From Betaproteobacteria bacterium (GTDB taxonomy: Bacteria > Pseudomonadota > Gammaproteobacteria > Burkholderiales > Nitrosomonadaceae), in the NCBI GenBank assembly GCA_022601315.1, contig JAHZIU010000390.1:1-10179 (forward strand): a DNA stretch of 10,179 nucleotides, given 5' to 3'. The notes beneath the pieces were generated by a model. The model ran no database searches. It was not told the DNA's origin and saw only the letters and a program-made list of their open reading frames with translations. The position numbers were made by a program, and so were the translations under genes. This document shows positions 6,753-10,179 of the stretch, piece by piece. The stretch's first letter is position 1; each line of letters begins with the position of its first letter.

Positions 6753-7430
6753 TCAGGAACTACTTAATGCAAAATCAGCTTTAATTTTAACGAAAACCTG
6801 CTCAAACATTTCTGCTGTTAGGCGTTTAGTTTGCGTATTGTAACGACTACAATGATAACTGTCATAAAGTTTTATTCCAACTGGCAATTGGTGCACTGCA
6901 CCATGGCCAAATACATAGTCTTTAAGTTTGAGCTTCTGGCTCCTTAACACAGCTTGGTGCGCCAATATACCCAAAGCTAATATTGCACGACCGTTTCCTT
7001 CTATGAATTCCGAAAGCTCACATTCCAGATATTGACTACATCGGCGAACTTCCTCTGGGGTCGGCTTGTTTGCAGGGGGCAGACATTTCACTGCATTAGT
7101 AATTCGGCAGCCCAGAAGTGTTAAACCATCCTCGGACGAAATGGATTCAGCGTGACTGGCAAAACCGAATTTATGCAGTGTTTGGTATAGTAAAACACCG
7201 GCAAAATCACCGGTGAAAGGTCTCCCGGTACGATTTGCACCATGCATACCTGGTGCCAAGCCAATAATTTGCAGCTTGGGATTGTCGTCACCAAAAGCCA
7301 TTACCGGTCGGGCATGATAATCTGGATAGCGTGTCTTTACATCATCAAGAAACGCAGCCAGTCGAGGACATTGCCGACAATTACTTGCTTGTATAGCACG
7401 ATTAATTTTTATAGTAGAATGTGTCGCCAT
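6753..7430 (-). CDS. Uracil-DNA glycosylase, Fe-S type, family 5-like (UDGb)
   Basis: A 225-residue DNA repair enzyme that removes uracil, and in this family some other deaminated bases, from DNA to start base excision repair. Active-site motif A is GLAPGMHGANRTGRPFTGD (57-75), the extended form seen in family 5 rather than family 4. Motif C is SYHCSRYNTQT (191-201) with H193. Four cysteines suited to a [4Fe-4S] cluster are C18 and C21 (NCRQC), C116 in NAVKCLPPANKPTPEE and C131. Length is normal. Like other family 5 members, motif A lacks the catalytic aspartate found in family 1. The ATG at 7430 places the first cysteine pair near the N-terminus, as in relatives; a weak AAG is the only upstream ribosome-site element. 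It is divergent from tamA, and the small frame and tautomerase gene follow on the same strand. Confidence 0.92.
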   Translation of the reverse strand: MATHSTIKINRAIQASNCRQCPRLAAFLDDVKTRYPDYHARPVMAFGDDNPKLQIIGLAPGMHGANRTGRPFTGDFAGVLLYQTLHKFGFASHAESISSEDGLTLLGCRITNAVKCLPPANKPTPEEVRRCSQYLECELSEFIEGNGRAILALGILAHQAVLRSQKLKLKDYVFGHGAVHQLPVGIKLYDSYHCSRYNTQTKRLTAEMFEQVFVKIKADFALSSS

Positions 7431-7459
7431 TGTTAATACTTAGATGAGTAATTTAAAAT
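7430..7459 (+). promoter_or_regulatory. Candidate tamA promoter in the UDG/tamA divergent region
   Basis: TTGTTA (7430-7435) and TAAAAT (7454-7459) are 18 bases apart and match the sigma-70 -35 and -10 boxes at 4 of 6 and 5 of 6 positions. Transcription would start near 7466, about 37 bases before the tamA ATG at 7503. The -35 element overlaps the start codon of the divergent glycosylase gene. Only a candidate, as the region is AT-rich. Confidence 0.3.
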
Positions 7460-7502
7460 TAACTGCAATTCAGAAACATTAATTGGGATCAAATTGCACC
7501 CT

Positions 7503-9275
7503 ATGCATCATGCCCAAAATACTTCCAACAAGATTTCAATTTTCCTTCTATTTCTATTCTTAATACATGGCCAATTAGTTATTGCAGAATCAACTGAATC
7601 CGAGAATGGTACTGCCATTATCACCATGACCGCACCTGAATCAATTCTTGCGTTTTTAAATCAATATTTCAAACTGCCGGATAAAGCAATAACAAGCACT
7701 ACAGCACAACTCGCTTTCTTACGACGCGCAAAAAAAGAGATCAGTGAATTACTGGCAACAGAAGGCTATTTTACACCTGTGGTTGTTTTACAAGGTAATT
7801 GGCACGACGATACTGATATCCCCATATTATCCATTGAACCAGGCCCTTTAACAAAAGTCAGCGAAGTAAACATTGAGTTCCAAGGAGATATTATAAACAA
7901 CGAGCCGGGACAACAAGCCGATATGAAAAGAATTCGTGATTCATGGCCGTTGTCAACCGGCGAACCATTTCGGTCTAACGATTGGGAACAAGCAAAAGCA
8001 ACGATATTATCCAAAATAAAAGGCGACAAGTACGCTGCGGCATATATTGTTGATAGTAAGGCAGTAGTTGATCCACACAAGAGCTTGGTTGAATTAACTA
8101 TCGTGATTGATTCCGGCCCGGTTTTTTATTTTGGTGAATTAATGATTTCCGGATTGGAGCGATATGATGAGTCCGCCATTAAAAATTTTATGTTGTTCCG
8201 GGCGGGCGATCCATATACACGTAAGCAATTAAATGATTTTCAAACCGCACTACAAGACATCCCACATTTTAGGTCCGTTTCCGTAGATATTGAGCCAGAT
8301 ATTTCACAGCATCAAGCAATCCCGGTTCAAGTCTTGGTCACTGAGATGGAAGCACGCCATTTTGCTATAGGTGCAGGCTATGGTTCAAATAACGGCGCCA
8401 GAGGTGAGTTAAATTTTCGCAACCACAATCTCTTTGAACAGGCTTGGTATTTAAACAGCACACTGCGCATTGAACAAAAGCGTCAAACAGTTTTTACGGG
8501 TATTGATACTTTGCCAAACCAAAATAATATTCAATATTCTTTAGGTGCCAATCTACAAACAACCGATATTGAAGGTTTGGAAACAATCAATCAAAGAGTT
8601 GGTCTCACGCGTAACTATCGAACGCAAGAACTACTAAGACAAATTGGGTTAACTTGGCAACGAGAAGAAAAACGACCATCTGGCGCGATTAATCAAATCA
8701 ATACAGCATTAGTACTTGACTGGCAATGGCGTTATCATATTGTTGATGACCCTTTGCATATTCGCAAAGGACATGTTGCTGAAATACAAGTCGGCGGCGG
8801 TAGTCAACAATTGCTTTCAGAGCAAGATTTCGTACGCAGTTATGGGCGTTACCAAGGCTGGTGGCCGGTAGGGGAAAAAGATGTTTTTTTCCTGCGTGGT
8901 GAAGCAGGATATACATTGGCGCAGTCTCGCTTTGGAATACCACAAGAATATCTTTTCCGTGCAGGCGGCATCCATTCTGTACGTGGCTACGATTTTAACA
9001 GCTTGGGTGTACGAGAAGGGAATGCTACTGTTGGCGGCCGGGTGCTAGCTACAGGGACAATGGAATATACACGTTGGTTTAAACCTCATTGGGGCGCAGC
9101 ATTTTTTGCGGATATCGGCAGCGCAGCAGATCGGTGGCAGAAATTAAATGCGTTTCTGGGTTATGGTGCAGGCATACGTTGGCGCAGCCCTGCTGGTCCT
9201 CTTGCGTTAGACATTGCAAGAGCAGATAAAACTGGCACCATCAGATTTCATTTCTCATTAGCTGTTGCATTCTAA
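7503..9275 (+). CDS. tamA: TamA, Omp85-family outer membrane protein of the TAM complex
   Basis: TamA is the outer-membrane barrel of the translocation and assembly module and works with TamB in envelope assembly (autotransporter and other barrel insertion; TamB-type proteins are also linked to phospholipid transport). From the ATG the protein has 590 residues, close to the usual TamA size of about 577. A signal peptide (Lys at 10, then ISIFLLFLFLIHGQLVIA) probably ends near ...VIA|ES. Three POTRA-like units span roughly 37-285; one contains GPVFYFGELMISGLERYDE. The barrel follows, with the Omp85 loop-6 motif HSVRGYDF (R494, G495, Y496) and GPLALDIA near the end. The chain ends in phenylalanine, as usual for barrels assembled by BAM. 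An in-frame TTG at 7494, five bases after GGGA, is an alternative start adding three residues. tamB follows after 2 bases. Confidence 0.95.
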   Translation: MHHAQNTSNKISIFLLFLFLIHGQLVIAESTESENGTAIITMTAPESILAFLNQYFKLPDKAITSTTAQLAFLRRAKKEISELLATEGYFTPVVVLQGNWHDDTDIPILSIEPGPLTKVSEVNIEFQGDIINNEPGQQADMKRIRDSWPLSTGEPFRSNDWEQAKATILSKIKGDKYAAAYIVDSKAVVDPHKSLVELTIVIDSGPVFYFGELMISGLERYDESAIKNFMLFRAGDPYTRKQLNDFQTALQDIPHFRSVSVDIEPDISQHQAIPVQVLVTEMEARHFAIGAGYGSNNGARGELNFRNHNLFEQAWYLNSTLRIEQKRQTVFTGIDTLPNQNNIQYSLGANLQTTDIEGLETINQRVGLTRNYRTQELLRQIGLTWQREEKRPSGAINQINTALVLDWQWRYHIVDDPLHIRKGHVAEIQVGGGSQQLLSEQDFVRSYGRYQGWWPVGEKDVFFLRGEAGYTLAQSRFGIPQEYLFRAGGIHSVRGYDFNSLGVREGNATVGGRVLATGTMEYTRWFKPHWGAAFFADIGSAADRWQKLNAFLGYGAGIRWRSPAGPLALDIARADKTGTIRFHFSLAVAF

Positions 9276-9277
9276 TC

Positions 9278-10179
9278 ATGCCTACAAGCGTCAAGCACAA
9301 ACAATTAGTTAAGCGTTTCTATCAATGGCCAATCATAATACTGCTAGTGATTTCTTTCGCTATAGCCGCAACAGGCTATTGGATTTTAAATAGCACATCG
9401 GGCCTACAATGGCTATCAGCATCCGTAAACCGCATTAGTTCAGGCACCATTAGCTTTGAAGGTGTGCAGGGCAAATTCAATACGATACACGTAAAAAACG
9501 CTACTTTTACTAATAATGATCTGCAACTTGTTATCCACAATTTAGAATTAAATTGGCAACCAAATCAATTATTCTCTGGAAAATTATTCGTTAACCATGT
9601 GTCGGCAAATTCTATTACATTCTACTCATTCTCATCTAAACAACCGGATTCACATTCTGATCTACCTGAAGATTTACAATTACCTATTGCCGTTACCATT
9701 CAGAATCTAACTGTTAGCAACTTAAGTTACTATTCAGACAATGAAGATACTCCAGATTTTGCAGCGAAAGATTTGGCATTACAACTGCAAAGCAATGGCC
9801 AGCATCATCGACTGATCAGTTTTGATATGCATACAGAGCTTGGTACTGTTAATGCATCCGCAGAACTTGATGGCCATCATCCGTTCAATCTTGCAGCGCA
9901 AATCGGTTTAGATAACCCCAGTCACTGGGGTGAGTTAAAGGCAACGCTTAGTGGCAGTCTGGAACGACTTAATATTTCATTAAATGTAAACGGCACTGGT
10001 ATAACAGGTGACATCAATACCCAACTTCAACCCTACGCAACATCTCCCATAAAAGCCTTAAATATTTCATTGGACTATTTTAATCCGGCAATAATTTTCT
10101 CAGATTTACCAAACACTAAATTGTCCGTCTTTGCTGATCTTAATAAAGATTCCGTTAAGAAATTGATTGGTGAAATGAC
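9278..10179 (+). CDS. tamB: TamB, inner-membrane-anchored TAM component (5' part, runs off right edge)
   Basis: An ATG at 9278, two bases after the tamA stop, opens a frame that stays open to the window end, giving 300 complete codons. The N-terminus has basic residues (KHKQLVKR) followed by one membrane anchor, WPIIILLVISFAIAATGYWIL (17-37), then NSTSGLQWL and the early TamB-type pattern GTISFEGVQGKF and LELNWQPNQLFSGKLFVNHV. The remainder is polar beta-strand repeat sequence, as in the long periplasmic groove of TamB/AsmA-like proteins. Full-length TamB proteins usually exceed 1,200 residues and end in a DUF490 domain that contacts TamA; that part lies outside the window. There is no clear Shine-Dalgarno, and the 2-base spacing suggests translational coupling to tamA. 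I translated the whole segment by eye and met no stop codon. Confidence 0.93.
   Translation, partial: MPTSVKHKQLVKRFYQWPIIILLVISFAIAATGYWILNSTSGLQWLSASVNRISSGTISFEGVQGKFNTIHVKNATFTNNDLQLVIHNLELNWQPNQLFSGKLFVNHVSANSITFYSFSSKQPDSHSDLPEDLQLPIAVTIQNLTVSNLSYYSDNEDTPDFAAKDLALQLQSNGQHHRLISFDMHTELGTVNASAELDGHHPFNLAAQIGLDNPSHWGELKATLSGSLERLNISLNVNGTGITGDINTQLQPYATSPIKALNISLDYFNPAIIFSDLPNTKLSVFADLNKDSVKKLIGEM

Noticed and set aside
7766..8080. 104-codon minus-strand frame inside tamA
   Set aside because: Shadow of the tamA coding sequence, no recognisable domain and no independent signals; tamA is unmistakable in the other frame.
1..10179. CRISPR array, integrase, intact insertion sequence, toxin-antitoxin or restriction genes
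   Set aside because: No regularly spaced repeats and no matching proteins in any frame; all long frames are accounted for by conserved or surface-associated genes.

Overview
The window looks like chromosomal DNA of a betaproteobacterium. Nitrosomonadaceae (Nitrosomonas-like) is my best guess, from the look of PgsA, UvrC and FkbH and the AT-leaning base composition. This is recognition by eye, not a database result. Most genes are conserved housekeeping genes, and the left third is an accessory, probably cell-surface polysaccharide, region.

Positions 1-3326 (minus strand) read, in transcription order, membrane O-acyltransferase, FkbH-like HAD-IIIC/GNAT protein, then the first 20 codons of an acyl carrier protein that runs off the left edge. 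FkbH and ACP form a recognised pair that loads a glycerate-derived or similar small acyl unit onto the carrier. The acyltransferase suggests that the group serves to decorate a glycan or lipid. The rest of the cluster would lie to the left.

Positions 3327-3706 carry no convincing gene, only two inverted repeats. Positions 3707-7430 are a minus-strand housekeeping run: family 5-type uracil-DNA glycosylase, an uncharacterised 62-codon reading frame, a small 4-oxalocrotonate tautomerase-family protein, uvrC and pgsA. The uvrC-pgsA order is the widespread proteobacterial arrangement. Two DNA repair proteins with apparent Fe-S cysteine sets (UDG and UvrC) lie on the same strand.

Positions 7503-10179 (plus strand) are tamA and the start of tamB, divergent from the glycosylase across a short intergenic region. 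tamB starts 2 bases after the tamA stop and runs off the right edge. Together they encode the outer-membrane and inner-membrane-anchored halves of the TAM envelope system.

I found no RNA gene, CRISPR array, intact insertion sequence, prophage gene or toxin-antitoxin pair. No clearly new system is visible. The best leads are the acyltransferase/FkbH/ACP group, a tautomerase without the usual substrate-binding arginines, and the small frame that exactly fills the gap between the glycosylase and the tautomerase.
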